From Spirochaetales bacterium Spiro_02 (GTDB lineage Bacteria > Spirochaetota > Spirochaetia > Sphaerochaetales > Sphaerochaetaceae): DNA of 64,000 nt. Shown one piece after another: positions 8,400 to 17,670 of this stretch. The notes under the pieces were generated by a model that did not search any database, was not told the DNA's origin, and worked only from the letters and a program-made list of their open reading frames with translations. Location: the NCBI GenBank assembly GCA_001604275.1, contig LVBD01000069.1:1-64000 (forward strand). Reading direction: 5' to 3'. Made by a program: the position numbers and the translations under genes. The first letter of the stretch is position 1; each line of letters starts with the position of its first letter.

Positions 8400-9910
8400 C
8401 ATCGACCTCCTTTCCCGCCATCGGAGGCATATAGATCGCGGACCGTCGGAACATTTTCCTCCCAGCCGGAGAATTCGAGCGACACCTTCCGATCCGCCCA
8501 ACAGTTGATCGAAACGGCCAGCGGCATACCCGCGATATGGGTCGGACCGAACTCCACTGCCACGGACAATGCCGTCACACATCCGCCGAGTCCACCGGCC
8601 CCGATGCCAAGGGAGTTGACCGCTTCGAGCATGTTTTCCTCCAACTGCGCATAGCGTGGATCTGGGTTGGAAGCTCCCGCCTCTCGCAGCAACGCCCGCT
8701 TCGACAGCATGGCGGCATGCTCCATCGTCCCTCCGATGCCGACTCCCAGGAACACCGGCGGACACGGCTTTCCTCCTGCGGCCCTCATGATATCGACCAC
8801 GGCATCCACCGCGGCAGTTTCACCGCCTGTCGGATTCAGCATCCTCACGGAGCAACAGTTTTCACTGCCGAAGCCTTTCAGGAGAACGGAAATACGAAGG
8901 ATATCCCCATCGACGGGCGTCCATGCCACGACCGGAGGAAGATTGTTCCCCGTATTGATTCTGCCGAATACCGGTTCGTCCACCACGGATCGACGAAACC
9001 AGCCGCGTCCGACGGCGTCGGCGCATGCAGTCCGAATCGCGGCTTCGATATCGGAGATCGCTACGGGGCAATCCTTTCCGATATCTACGAACACGACGAA
9101 CATGCCGGTATCCTGGCACATCGGCAAACCCGTCGAATGCGCCAGGCGCAGGTTCTCCTCGATCATTTCGAACACTCTCAGGCTCGCCTGACGTCGTCGC
9201 ACCGCATCAGACACATCCGCATCGCAGGTTCCCTGCGCACCGGAAACTGACAGCCGCTCCAATTCTCCAGCCTCCCGGGCTTTGGCTTCCCGCAAGGCGA
9301 AGAACGCATCAGGAGTAAGTTCCACAGCCGCTGTACAGAGCACATCGGCAAGCGCATCGGCAATCGTCGAGAACCATATCGACCGCAACGGAGCGACGGT
9401 TGCGGATCCCGAGGCTTCGCATCGCTTGCGCAAACGGGAAGTCAGACTCTCGGAAATGAAATGCAGCAACAGCAACGCCACGGCGATACCGACCAGCAGA
9501 CCGAGTAGATCGGCGCATAAATCGAGAAAATCCCGACTCCTACCAGTCAGCGGCTGCAACAGTTCCAGACCAAAGCCGACGACGACTCCGATGACAATCA
9601 CCAGCAGGACAGCTGGTCCGGAATTCGAAGTAAGCCGCAGACGTTCCGCACGATCCGAGCATACCAGACGATCATCCATCGCCAGCCGAGGAATCCTGAC
9701 GCATGCAAAGAACAGTCCGAAGCCCAGCGCAGCGTAGGCGATCGTATGGGCTCCTTTGTCCCCGAACGGAATCCACGAAGGAATCTTTCCGACCATTTCC
9801 GCCGGGGGAAGCAACGAGTAGATGCCGATGAACAGACCGAAGAGAATCGAAAAAACGATTCCGCATACCCTGATTACGATCTGTATCGACGATGTCCTGT
9901 CCATGTTCAT
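8399..9910 (-). CDS. Fusion of a VanZ-like membrane domain with fumarate hydratase class I alpha subunit
   Basis: One 503-codon frame. Residues 1-165 form a VanZ-like domain with about four hydrophobic segments and the hallmarks YAALGFGLFF and GFGLELLQPLTG. From about residue 180 to 503 it is a class I (4Fe-4S) fumarase alpha subunit: TGLPMCQDTGMF, EPVFGRINTGNN, VLLKGFGSEN and IGAGGLGG are recognisable, with conserved cysteines for the cluster. The beta subunit follows with TGATG overlap. The start ATG overlaps the YhcC stop (ATGA). No frameshift is needed to join the two parts. An in-frame TTG near 9392 could give a separate soluble alpha subunit but has only a weak Shine-Dalgarno. Confidence 0.85.
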   Translation of the reverse strand: MNMDRTSSIQIVIRVCGIVFSILFGLFIGIYSLLPPAEMVGKIPSWIPFGDKGAHTIAYAALGFGLFFACVRIPRLAMDDRLVCSDRAERLRLTSNSGPAVLLVIVIGVVVGFGLELLQPLTGRSRDFLDLCADLLGLLVGIAVALLLLHFISESLTSRLRKRCEASGSATVAPLRSIWFSTIADALADVLCTAAVELTPDAFFALREAKAREAGELERLSVSGAQGTCDADVSDAVRRRQASLRVFEMIEENLRLAHSTGLPMCQDTGMFVVFVDIGKDCPVAISDIEAAIRTACADAVGRGWFRRSVVDEPVFGRINTGNNLPPVVAWTPVDGDILRISVLLKGFGSENCCSVRMLNPTGGETAAVDAVVDIMRAAGGKPCPPVFLGVGIGGTMEHAAMLSKRALLREAGASNPDPRYAQLEENMLEAVNSLGIGAGGLGGCVTALSVAVEFGPTHIAGMPLAVSINCWADRKVSLEFSGWEENVPTVRDLYASDGGKGGR

Positions 9911-10920
9911 GCCATATCACCTTGCCTGACGTCCCGCTCGACCATCGTCCGGTGCAAAAGCGCGAGGAATCGGCTTTTGTCGGCGAAATCCCGAGGCGCT
10001 GCCAAACGATGGGCAGGGGTTTCGCAAACCAGCCGTTCAATCACGATATCAGAGCGAAGCCTTCGGAGCAAGTAGATCGTGTCCTCTATGTGCCGTCTGA
10101 CCGACGGGCAGGATACTTCTCCCTTGAGATACGAATCATACAGACGGGTTCCGCCCGGAATATGGAGATTATGGATCTTCACGGCTTCGCATCCGCTTGC
10201 GTTGATTGTCGAGGCAGTCAACGAAAATGCATCGTAGTCATCCCCGGGAAGACCGAGGATGACGTGGGCGCATACGCCGATCCCTCGCCGGCGCAATCGT
10301 TCCGCCGCATCATGAAAGCAGGAAACGTCATGTCCTCTACCGATCCGTTCGAGCGTCCGGTCCGAAGCGCTCTGCAATCCGAGTTCCACCCACACCCGGT
10401 CGACGACTCCTTGATATAACGCCAACAGGTCGACGACAGGTTCGGGCACGCAGTCAGGACGGGTTGATACGATGAATTCCTTCCAGCTTCCCATGGAAAG
10501 GGCGGCATCGTAGATCGTCCGTAGCTCCTCGATCGGAGCGAACGTGTTGGTCCATGCCTGGAGATAGAGGCTCATCAGACGTGCATCATAGCGACGCCGC
10601 AGAAATGCCCTGCCATGTTCCACCTGCCGGGAAATCGACTCGAGCCGTTCCGACAAAGCAGCCGGCGGCCCGCACGACGGCCCCGAGGCGATCCGTTCCA
10701 TGAACGGGCTGTCGTGGTACCAGGCGCTTTCCTTCGTCCGCTGATACGCCGCACTCGCTCCGGTTCCATCGCAATAGCAGCATCCTCCGCTCCGGTCGGG
10801 ATTCCGATTGGGGCAGGAAAAGCCTGCATCGACGCCGACCCTCCACACGGGCTCCCCGTATCCCGCAACCAGATAGTCGCGATACGAATTCCATCTCGTG
10901 TACGCACTGGCGGCCATCAT
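9907..10920 (-). CDS. Radical SAM protein, TIGR01212/YhcC family
   Basis: 337 residues with a radical SAM core. The cluster cysteines lie in FSCPNRNPDRSGGCCYC, giving the wide C-x9-C-x2-C spacing typical of the YhcC/TIGR01212 family rather than C-x3-C-x2-C. A GLPGDD segment and an EAVKIHNLHIPGGT segment, both typical of this family, follow. The physiological substrate of this family is not something I can state. It overlaps both neighbours by ATGA junctions, so it is translated as part of the def operon. Two adjacent ATGs (10920, 10917) are possible starts. Confidence 0.85.
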   Translation of the reverse strand: MMAASAYTRWNSYRDYLVAGYGEPVWRVGVDAGFSCPNRNPDRSGGCCYCDGTGASAAYQRTKESAWYHDSPFMERIASGPSCGPPAALSERLESISRQVEHGRAFLRRRYDARLMSLYLQAWTNTFAPIEELRTIYDAALSMGSWKEFIVSTRPDCVPEPVVDLLALYQGVVDRVWVELGLQSASDRTLERIGRGHDVSCFHDAAERLRRRGIGVCAHVILGLPGDDYDAFSLTASTINASGCEAVKIHNLHIPGGTRLYDSYLKGEVSCPSVRRHIEDTIYLLRRLRSDIVIERLVCETPAHRLAAPRDFADKSRFLALLHRTMVERDVRQGDMA

Positions 10921-13355
10921 CGCATTTCCACACAGAGCGACACGCCGCCAGTCATGTTGACGCCGACACCGAAGAGGATATCCCCGATCGGCGTCGTGAC
11001 GCCGAACCCGACTCCGAAGCCGGCATCGAAGCCATCAAGATTGGAAAACGGCGCATAGAGCGGCGCAGGGCCGCTGGGGATATCGGAAGCATCACTCAGC
11101 GGAGCGAACGGCTCATAGGCATCCTTGGCTCCGATTCTGGCCAGTACCTGCAGATGCAGAGGAAAGACCATGACGTTGAACGTATGCTGCCACCCGAAAC
11201 CGGCCAACAGGATATCGCGACGCAATATCGAGGTTCCATAGCCTGGCATGCCGTTCCAGGTTCCGTATTCGAAATAAGAGGATGTCAGTTCGCTCGGACC
11301 ACGGGAAATTCCAACCGCCGCGTCGTACCAGATATGATCGACAGAAGAAAGTTCCATCACATGCTTGACCGCACCATGGACATTGTATACCAGCGACCCG
11401 CGGCTGTCGTAGCCGATGTGTCCCAGCAGATCGGCCCGGATTCCGGACTCCGGAAAGATACCGGAACCGAGATTCGCCCATACGGCTCCGATCCTCACCA
11501 TAGGAAGCACGAAGAACGTTCCGTCCCACTGGGGATCGATCGATCCGCTCACGTTCGACGGCACGTTCATCGCACCGATCGTCACCAAAGAGAACACTCC
11601 GCCAAGCTCCGTCTTCCCGTAGGTATGGAAATCATTGTCAAGGGAGAAATCCAAATCCGCCCGAAAATCCCAGGATGAAATCGGATTGGGATTCGACCTA
11701 TGATTCACTACAGACAAGTCGCCGAACGAAATCCCGATTCCGGCGCCCACCAGCAGGTTGCTCGGGGATTTTGTCAGTACAGGATATTCCAATGATGTCG
11801 AAACATCCACCGCATTGTTGGTCAGCCGGGCAACGGCATCGACATTCAGCCGGTACTCAGTCAGATCAGCGAAGTGAACTCCCAGTTCCACCGTTGGCTG
11901 AATCCTCATGGCGAACGCCTGGGAAACTCCGAACGTCAGGGACGAAGAACCAGCCAGCCCTACATAGAGTCGGGACGCCTGCTCCTGGAACGAACGGGTC
12001 AGGACCAACAGCCGTACGCGGACGCTTTCGTCGTCGCCCGTCTCAAGAGGCTGCAATTCGAAACTCACAGAAGAAAACCGGTACTGCGTACGCAGTTTCG
12101 ACAATGCCGCGGCAAGATTGGAAAGACATTGTTCATCAGTTCGTCTTCCGATGAAAGACTCGAACGAAGACAGGTCTATCGGCTCGATGTCCTCCAGATT
12201 ATCTGAAATGTCGAGACGGTCGACCGCTACGATCAACGAATCCTTGAAATCATGGTACGGGCCGGGGGCATCGGAATCAATGAACTGCAACGGACGGGAT
12301 TGCGCGACTCGTGCGGCGACCATCTCGAATTCCGCCTCATGCGCCTCGCATTCCGCTCTTCCCGCAGCGATGATCGAGTCGCTGTTGAAGAAATCGAACG
12401 TACTGACCTTGGACAACTCCGGCCGAAGCAAGATATCGCACAACGAATACTGGATCTCCGTATTTCGCTGGGTGACTATGTTCAACGTCTGTGTCACGGC
12501 TCCGGAAAATGTATTCAGCTGTTCGATGCTCACTGTCTGGGTGGCGTTCACATCGACGGCGATCACGATATCCGCCCCAAGCGCCCGGGCAAGTGCGACC
12601 GGCATGTTGTTGACGATGCCCCCGTCCATGGCGAACCGCCCTTCGCCGACGGGATACGGAGCGAAAGCGACGGGGATAGAGATGCTGCTTCTGATAGCCG
12701 AGACCAAGGAGCCTCCCGTAAAGACCAGTTCCTCTCCGGTAAGCGCATCGGTTCCGATACATCGGAACGGAATCGGCAGATCGTCGAAATCCAGGATCGG
12801 CGAAACATTGGCCAACGCTGTATTGAGTAGCGCCAGTATCCGTTGGTCTCCGATCAATCCGGGCGCGCCACCGATACCGCTGCCGTCGAAACCGATCGAG
12901 AAGATATTGTCTGCAGGTAGTTCGAACGGAGCGGGGATCACCGGACGCGGTTCAAGCGGGCTGACGACAAACAACGACGGCATGTCGTTGCTTTCGATCA
13001 AGCGCCGGATGTCTCCTGGGGAGTATCCCGCCGCATACAATCCGCCGATCAGCGAGCCCATGCTCGTTCCAAGGATCATGTCCACAGGAATTCCATATTC
13101 TTCCAGGACCTCGATGACCCCGATATGGGCGAGACCCCTTCCGCCCCCGCCGGAAAGGACGAGCGCGACGCGAGGACGTGCATCGGTCAACGTATCGATC
13201 GGCTCTACCTGCGCTTTGATCTTCAGAAGATCGACGACTCCGAGCCTTTCGTCGGGAACGGAGAAAGAGACGAGACCGCTATGCGACGCAGTCAGGGCCA
13301 GTGGCAGAACAGCAAGCAGACAGAGCATAAGCCCCAGACGTCGCGCTACGATCAT
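10917..13355 (-). CDS. Patatin-like phospholipase with C-terminal outer-membrane barrel
   Basis: 812 residues: a signal peptide (1-23), a patatin domain (about 60-300) and a long beta-rich C-terminal half (about 430-812). The patatin oxyanion loop GGGGRG, the nucleophile elbow GTSMGS and the catalytic Asp in AMDGG are all present, so Ser-Asp lipase activity is expected. The middle contains a POTRA-like stretch (about 365-430). The layout matches type Vd secretion proteins (PlpD-like), in which the barrel anchors or exports the patatin. It is translated 1 bp after fmt, with AGGAGG upstream, so it is part of the def operon. Confidence 0.82.
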   Translation of the reverse strand: MIVARRLGLMLCLLAVLPLALTASHSGLVSFSVPDERLGVVDLLKIKAQVEPIDTLTDARPRVALVLSGGGGRGLAHIGVIEVLEEYGIPVDMILGTSMGSLIGGLYAAGYSPGDIRRLIESNDMPSLFVVSPLEPRPVIPAPFELPADNIFSIGFDGSGIGGAPGLIGDQRILALLNTALANVSPILDFDDLPIPFRCIGTDALTGEELVFTGGSLVSAIRSSISIPVAFAPYPVGEGRFAMDGGIVNNMPVALARALGADIVIAVDVNATQTVSIEQLNTFSGAVTQTLNIVTQRNTEIQYSLCDILLRPELSKVSTFDFFNSDSIIAAGRAECEAHEAEFEMVAARVAQSRPLQFIDSDAPGPYHDFKDSLIVAVDRLDISDNLEDIEPIDLSSFESFIGRRTDEQCLSNLAAALSKLRTQYRFSSVSFELQPLETGDDESVRVRLLVLTRSFQEQASRLYVGLAGSSSLTFGVSQAFAMRIQPTVELGVHFADLTEYRLNVDAVARLTNNAVDVSTSLEYPVLTKSPSNLLVGAGIGISFGDLSVVNHRSNPNPISSWDFRADLDFSLDNDFHTYGKTELGGVFSLVTIGAMNVPSNVSGSIDPQWDGTFFVLPMVRIGAVWANLGSGIFPESGIRADLLGHIGYDSRGSLVYNVHGAVKHVMELSSVDHIWYDAAVGISRGPSELTSSYFEYGTWNGMPGYGTSILRRDILLAGFGWQHTFNVMVFPLHLQVLARIGAKDAYEPFAPLSDASDIPSGPAPLYAPFSNLDGFDAGFGVGFGVTTPIGDILFGVGVNMTGGVSLCVEMR

Positions 13356-13356
13356 A

Positions 13357-14319
13357 TCATCCTCCTAGCACAGCTCCTATAAAAGCGGGATTCCCGTTGA
13401 GAAACGCCTGCCAGTCCATTTCCTTGCGCGCGGCAAGCTGCAACCTGGTGACCCAGAGCAATCCGTCGGCACATGCGACGGCGATTCCCTTTCCTTTCCG
13501 CATGCCGACGACCGTTCCCGCGACGACGTTATCGGGGACAGGATCCGCTCCGGCTTCGGAATAGGAACCGAACACCCCGGTGATCAGCAGCGGCACGCCG
13601 CCGAACGTAGTCGTCGCTTTCGGCCAAGGAAGCAGCGCCCTGACTTTCGCATGAATCTGCCTGGCTTCCGAATTCCAGTCGATCACCCCGTCTTCCTTGC
13701 ATACCATTCTGGTGTAGGTGGGTTCGCCTTGCTGGGGAACGGGAACGAGACTTCCCGTTTCGATACCATGGAGCACCTGGACGATATCCTTCGCCGCCCT
13801 GGCTGAAACGATATCCGTCAGCGACGGCGTCGTCTCCGTTCCGTCGAGGTTGAACCGATCCACATAATAGAGGTCGCCGCAATCCATCTGGTCGGCGATG
13901 CGCTGGATGCTGACGGCGGTCTCGCGATCTCCACGGAGGATCGTATTCTGTATCGGCGCGCATCCGCGACAGATAGGAAGCTTGGACGGATGGATGTTGA
14001 CCGCCCCCTTCTCGAACAAAGCGAGGAACTTCGGGCCGAACATTCTTCCATATGCGAACGAGACAAGAACGTCAGGACGATAGGAGGCGACTTCCTCCCT
14101 CGCCCGCCCGAGCAGTCGCTCTGGCTGAAGCACGGGAAGCCCGAGCGCCAACGCCGCCTGCTTGACTGGAGTCGGAACCAGATCGCGCCCCCTCGCCCCG
14201 GGCTTGTCAGGATTGGTCAGTACGGCGACCACACGGAACCGTGACGCTATCGCATGTAGCGATGGAACCGCTATCTGCGGGGTTCCTGCGAACAATATCT
14301 TCAGATTCCCCTCCTCCAC
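13357..14319 (-). CDS. fmt: Methionyl-tRNA formyltransferase
   Basis: 320 residues. It formylates Met-tRNA for initiation using 10-formyl-THF. The N-terminal formyltransferase fold begins KILFAGTPQ, the formyl-donor site region reads VNIHPSKLPICRG, and the C-terminal OB-like domain (about 205-320) is present. The GTG at 14319 is chosen: AAGGAG lies 9 nt upstream and it starts 1 bp after the def stop. Pairing with def is a common arrangement, because deformylase removes the same formyl group. Confidence 0.93.
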   Translation of the reverse strand: MEEGNLKILFAGTPQIAVPSLHAIASRFRVVAVLTNPDKPGARGRDLVPTPVKQAALALGLPVLQPERLLGRAREEVASYRPDVLVSFAYGRMFGPKFLALFEKGAVNIHPSKLPICRGCAPIQNTILRGDRETAVSIQRIADQMDCGDLYYVDRFNLDGTETTPSLTDIVSARAAKDIVQVLHGIETGSLVPVPQQGEPTYTRMVCKEDGVIDWNSEARQIHAKVRALLPWPKATTTFGGVPLLITGVFGSYSEAGADPVPDNVVAGTVVGMRKGKGIAVACADGLLWVTRLQLAARKEMDWQAFLNGNPAFIGAVLGG

Positions 14320-14320
14320 A

Positions 14321-14827
14321 CTATCGGAGTCTCCTTGTCTTGCCCTTGTTGCGGCGTTCGTAGGCCTTGATGACTTTTTCCCGTTCCTCTTCGGAAAGAT
14401 GGTCGATGAACAAGGTCCCGTTCAGATGGTCGTTCTCGTGCTGGATCGCTCGTGCAAGCAATCCTTCGGCGTGGACGACGAACGACTTGCCGTTCACATC
14501 CTGAGCCTGGACGGTGACCTTCGCAGGCCGGACTACGTCATGCCAGACTCCCGGAATACTGAGGCACCCCTCTTCGTAGGGCACCTGCTCCATGGAAGTC
14601 TCGATGATCTGCGGGTTGATGTACGCTCGCTTTTCCTCGCCGCGTATGTCGATGACGAACAGGCGTTTGTCCACTCCGACCTGCGGACCTGCGAGACCTA
14701 CCCCGTCGGCTTCGGCCAACGTCTCGAACATCGCGTCGACAAGCACCTTCAGCGCTGAATCAAATGTCTGTACGGGTTCACAAGATTCACGAAGAACCTC
14801 ATCCCCAAGTGTATATATATCCAACAT
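14321..14827 (-). CDS. def: Peptide deformylase
   Basis: A 168-residue metalloenzyme that removes the N-formyl group from nascent proteins. The three signatures are intact: GVGLAGPQVG, EGCLS and HENDH (the HExxH metal site). The ATG at 14827 gives the standard start MLDIYTLGDEVLR. It has no Shine-Dalgarno and sits 6 nt after a -10 box, so translation of a leaderless mRNA is predicted. First gene of the operon def-fmt-patatin-yhcC-VanZ::fumA-fumB. Confidence 0.95.
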   Translation of the reverse strand: MLDIYTLGDEVLRESCEPVQTFDSALKVLVDAMFETLAEADGVGLAGPQVGVDKRLFVIDIRGEEKRAYINPQIIETSMEQVPYEEGCLSIPGVWHDVVRPAKVTVQAQDVNGKSFVVHAEGLLARAIQHENDHLNGTLFIDHLSEEEREKVIKAYERRNKGKTRRLR

Positions 14828-14833
14828 ACATGT

Positions 14834-14863
14834 ATCATACTTGCAAATGGAGAGAATCGTCAA
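14834..14863 (-). promoter_or_regulatory. Promoter of the def operon, predicted leaderless
   Basis: Reading the minus strand: TTGACG (14863-14858), 18-bp spacer, TATGAT (14839-14834), six bases, then the def ATG at 14827. Transcription should start at or within a base of the A of ATG. The -35 lies only 6 bp after the priA stop codon. Confidence 0.7.
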
Positions 14864-14869
14864 CGCAAT

Positions 14870-16888
14870 CTACAGCAACTGCAACGGATCGACATCGACC
14901 TCGATATAGATACCGGACGGGACCTGGAATGATTCAAGTGCGCGACCGACCACCGCATGGACTCTTGCAGGGTCGCGCCCGAGCATCAGGATATGATGCC
15001 GCCAGTTCCCGGCAATCTTTTCCAACGGACATTCCGACCATCCAAAGACCTGGGGCGCATCCTGGGAGCTTGCGTCGGCTCCGGAGGAACGCCCGTCCAT
15101 CGCTTCGGACATACGGGAACAGAGATCTTCAAGCAGATTCGCAAGGCTCCGGGTCGTATCGGAGACCTTCCGTTCGTTCCGGCCCCGAAGCACCAGATTG
15201 ATCAGTCTGCTGTACGGGGGGAATCCCGTCTCCTTGCGGACCTGCAGCTCCTGTTCATAGAAACTGGCCACATCGCCGCTGCATGCATAGGTGATGGCGG
15301 GGTTATCGGGACGGAAGGTCTGGATCACCACCCTGCCCCTATCGTTGTATCTCCCCGCTCGTCCGCTGACCTGCACAAGCAAGGAGAAGGTCCGTTCCTG
15401 AGCGCGAAAATCGGGAATGTTCATGCCGCTGTCCGCCAGAACGATTCCCACCAACTCCACTCCGGGGAAGTTCAGACCTTTCGCGACCATCTGCGTTCCC
15501 AGCAGGATATCGATCCTTCCGGCCCGGAAATCATCCAGCACCTTCCCCATCACATCCTTGTCCTTGGCGCTGTCGGTATCCAGCCTGGCCACGGTGGCAT
15601 ACGGAAACAGGACACCCACCTCCTGCTCGACCATCTCCGTACCGAAGCCGGAATAGCCGACATCCAGCGACCCGCATTCGGGACACACGTTGATCGGCCG
15701 CCCCCGATAGCCGCAGTAGTGGCATACCATTTCCCCTCCCCGTTCCTTATGGTACGTCAGGGCCACCGAACAGTGGGGGCATTTCATTTCATAGCCGCAG
15801 GACCGACAGTGGAAGAAGTAAGAGAATCCTCGACGATTGAGGAACAGGATCACCTGTCGGTGGCGGTCGAGGACCCGCTGGATATCTGTCTGCAGCGCAC
15901 GGCTGATCGTACGGCTTTCGCCGAGCATGTTCACCACGGAAACCTTCGGAGGAACCCCGCCCGCGACGCGATACGGCAGATGGAGCCTGCGCATCCGCGT
16001 ATCATCTTCCATCAGCTTCCACGCCTCCAACGACGGAGTGGCGCTGCCCATTACCAGGGTCGCATTGCAATCCTGGCATCGTTTCTGCGCTACCTGACGG
16101 GCATGGTAGCGGGGTGAAGAACCCGATTTATAGGAGTTTTCATGCTCCTCGTCGATGATGACAAGCCCAAGATTCCCGAACGGGGCGAACACGGCGCTCC
16201 TTGCGCCGATAGCCATCATCACCTCCCCGCGCTTGATCTTTTTCCATTGGGCGAGCCGCTGGCTTGGCGTCAGGGCCGAATGCAGCACGGCGACCTTCCC
16301 TTCGAAACGGGAACTCACCTGTCTGGCAAGCTGATGGGTCAGCGTGATTTCCGGGACCAGATAGATCACCTGCCGTCCCTGGGCGATCACCGCTTCGGCG
16401 GCCTGCAGGAACACCTCGGTCTTTCCTGATCCTGTCACCCCGTACAGATAGTACATGGGGACTTCGCGTGCGATGATCGCCTCCACCGCCGCACGCTGTT
16501 CATCGGTGAGTGTCGTAACGATGGCATCGGGAGAATCATCGACATCGAGCGCGGGCATGCCGCTGTCGCGTCGCCCTCCGGGAATCATCGTGGCGATCGC
16601 CTCCCCTTGGCTGCAGAGATAGAACCTCGCCATCCATGCGGCCAGATCGACTTCCGCCAGACCATAGAGCGGCTCATGGTCGATGACCCGCTTGATCGGC
16701 TTGACGACGAACGAAGCGTCGGGATCCTCGTCGGTCGTCCCGATCACATAGCCGGTCAGTTCCCTCCGGCCGAAGGGCACGACGACCCGCACTCCGACCA
16801 TGACGGAATACGCCATGTTTTCGGGAATCCCATACGTAAACGCCTGCTTGAGCGGAATCGCCGCCACTACCAGCGCATATTTCGCCAC
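14870..16888 (-). CDS. priA: Primosomal protein N' (replication restart helicase)
   Basis: 672 residues. PriA recognises stalled forks and loads the replicative helicase. Seen: an N-terminal DNA-binding region, Walker A GVTGSGKTE, Walker B IIDEEH, and the zinc-binding cysteine pairs CRSC, CPHC, CHYC and CPEC at about 385-435 between the helicase lobes, followed by the C-terminal helicase motifs. It is somewhat shorter than the E. coli protein. The start is a GTG at 16888 just after the uracil-DNA glycosylase stop. Last gene of the glpK-cdaA operon. Confidence 0.93.
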   Translation of the reverse strand: MAKYALVVAAIPLKQAFTYGIPENMAYSVMVGVRVVVPFGRRELTGYVIGTTDEDPDASFVVKPIKRVIDHEPLYGLAEVDLAAWMARFYLCSQGEAIATMIPGGRRDSGMPALDVDDSPDAIVTTLTDEQRAAVEAIIAREVPMYYLYGVTGSGKTEVFLQAAEAVIAQGRQVIYLVPEITLTHQLARQVSSRFEGKVAVLHSALTPSQRLAQWKKIKRGEVMMAIGARSAVFAPFGNLGLVIIDEEHENSYKSGSSPRYHARQVAQKRCQDCNATLVMGSATPSLEAWKLMEDDTRMRRLHLPYRVAGGVPPKVSVVNMLGESRTISRALQTDIQRVLDRHRQVILFLNRRGFSYFFHCRSCGYEMKCPHCSVALTYHKERGGEMVCHYCGYRGRPINVCPECGSLDVGYSGFGTEMVEQEVGVLFPYATVARLDTDSAKDKDVMGKVLDDFRAGRIDILLGTQMVAKGLNFPGVELVGIVLADSGMNIPDFRAQERTFSLLVQVSGRAGRYNDRGRVVIQTFRPDNPAITYACSGDVASFYEQELQVRKETGFPPYSRLINLVLRGRNERKVSDTTRSLANLLEDLCSRMSEAMDGRSSGADASSQDAPQVFGWSECPLEKIAGNWRHHILMLGRDPARVHAVVGRALESFQVPSGIYIEVDVDPLQLL

Positions 16889-16893
16889 TTCGG

Positions 16894-17670
16894 CTACCCT
16901 CTCGAGGGAATCGGGATATTGAGAAACTTCGCCAGCCGTTGCAGATCATCCCAGACAGGACGGCGATACTCGGGATTCCGAAGAACCCCCGCCGGATGGT
17001 AGGTGACCAGAAGCGGAATCCCGTCATAGTTGTAGAACTTCCCCCGAAGCTTGCCGATGCCGTCCGTTGTTCCAAGCATCGCCTGAGAGGCGATTCTGCC
17101 GATACAGAGTATCGTCTGGGGCTTCACCAGCAGAATCTGGCGTTTCACATAGGCGATGCATGCCGTCATCTCGTCGGGAGACGGATCCCGGTTCTGAGGC
17201 GGCCTGCATTTGACGATGTTGGCGATATAGACATCCCGGTTGCGGGAAAGCTCGATCGATGCAAGCCATTTATCCAGATATTGTCCGGCACGGCCGACGA
17301 ACGGACGCCCCGTCGCATCCTCGTCAGCACCCGGGCCCTCGCCGATCACCATGACTTTCGGAAGCACCACCCCCTCGCCGAATACGGTGTGCTTTCTCGT
17401 GGAACATAGATCGCAGGCCATACAGGACGAAACCAAGGCCCCCAGCTGTTCAAGGGAGCAGCCATCGATCCGAGAACCCGACGGAGGCGTCGGCTCCGGT
17501 GCAAGCTCTTCGACCAAATGGGAGAAATCGGGGTATGTTTTCGGGGTATCCCTCTCAGGAAGAGAATCCCCCAGCAATACTTTTTCGGCCATGTCGAAAC
17601 ATCCCCACAGCTCATGGAACGCCTCGTCGAGCACCTTCCGTCTGGCCTGGACTTCATTCGCATCATTCAT
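16894..17670 (-). CDS. Uracil-DNA glycosylase, family 4 (iron-sulfur)
   Basis: 258 residues. It excises uracil from DNA. The family 4 signature GEGPGADEDATGRPFVG is present, as is the catalytic TYHPAGVLR region near the C-terminus. Cysteines in SCMACDLC and VKCRPP fit the [4Fe-4S] ligands of this family. An N-terminal extension of about 85 residues (acidic, then Pro-rich) precedes the domain. Start: the ATG at 17670, which has GGGGAGG 6 nt upstream; an ATG two codons earlier directly abuts the Shine-Dalgarno and is unlikely. It overlaps the end of truA by 8 bp. Confidence 0.9.
   Translation of the reverse strand: MNDANEVQARRKVLDEAFHELWGCFDMAEKVLLGDSLPERDTPKTYPDFSHLVEELAPEPTPPSGSRIDGCSLEQLGALVSSCMACDLCSTRKHTVFGEGVVLPKVMVIGEGPGADEDATGRPFVGRAGQYLDKWLASIELSRNRDVYIANIVKCRPPQNRDPSPDEMTACIAYVKRQILLVKPQTILCIGRIASQAMLGTTDGIGKLRGKFYNYDGIPLLVTYHPAGVLRNPEYRRPVWDDLQRLAKFLNIPIPSRG

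Noticed and set aside
9309-9518. A short frame with an internal ATG at the VanZ-fumarase junction
   Set aside because: The ATG is out of frame with fumarase and its frame stops soon; it cannot give a separate alpha subunit.
12118-13368. A 416-codon plus-strand frame
   Set aside because: Antisense to the patatin domain; composition is Ser/Arg-rich shadow sequence.
14957-16117. A 386-codon plus-strand frame
   Set aside because: Antisense to priA, which has all helicase and zinc motifs; no family is recognised on the plus strand.
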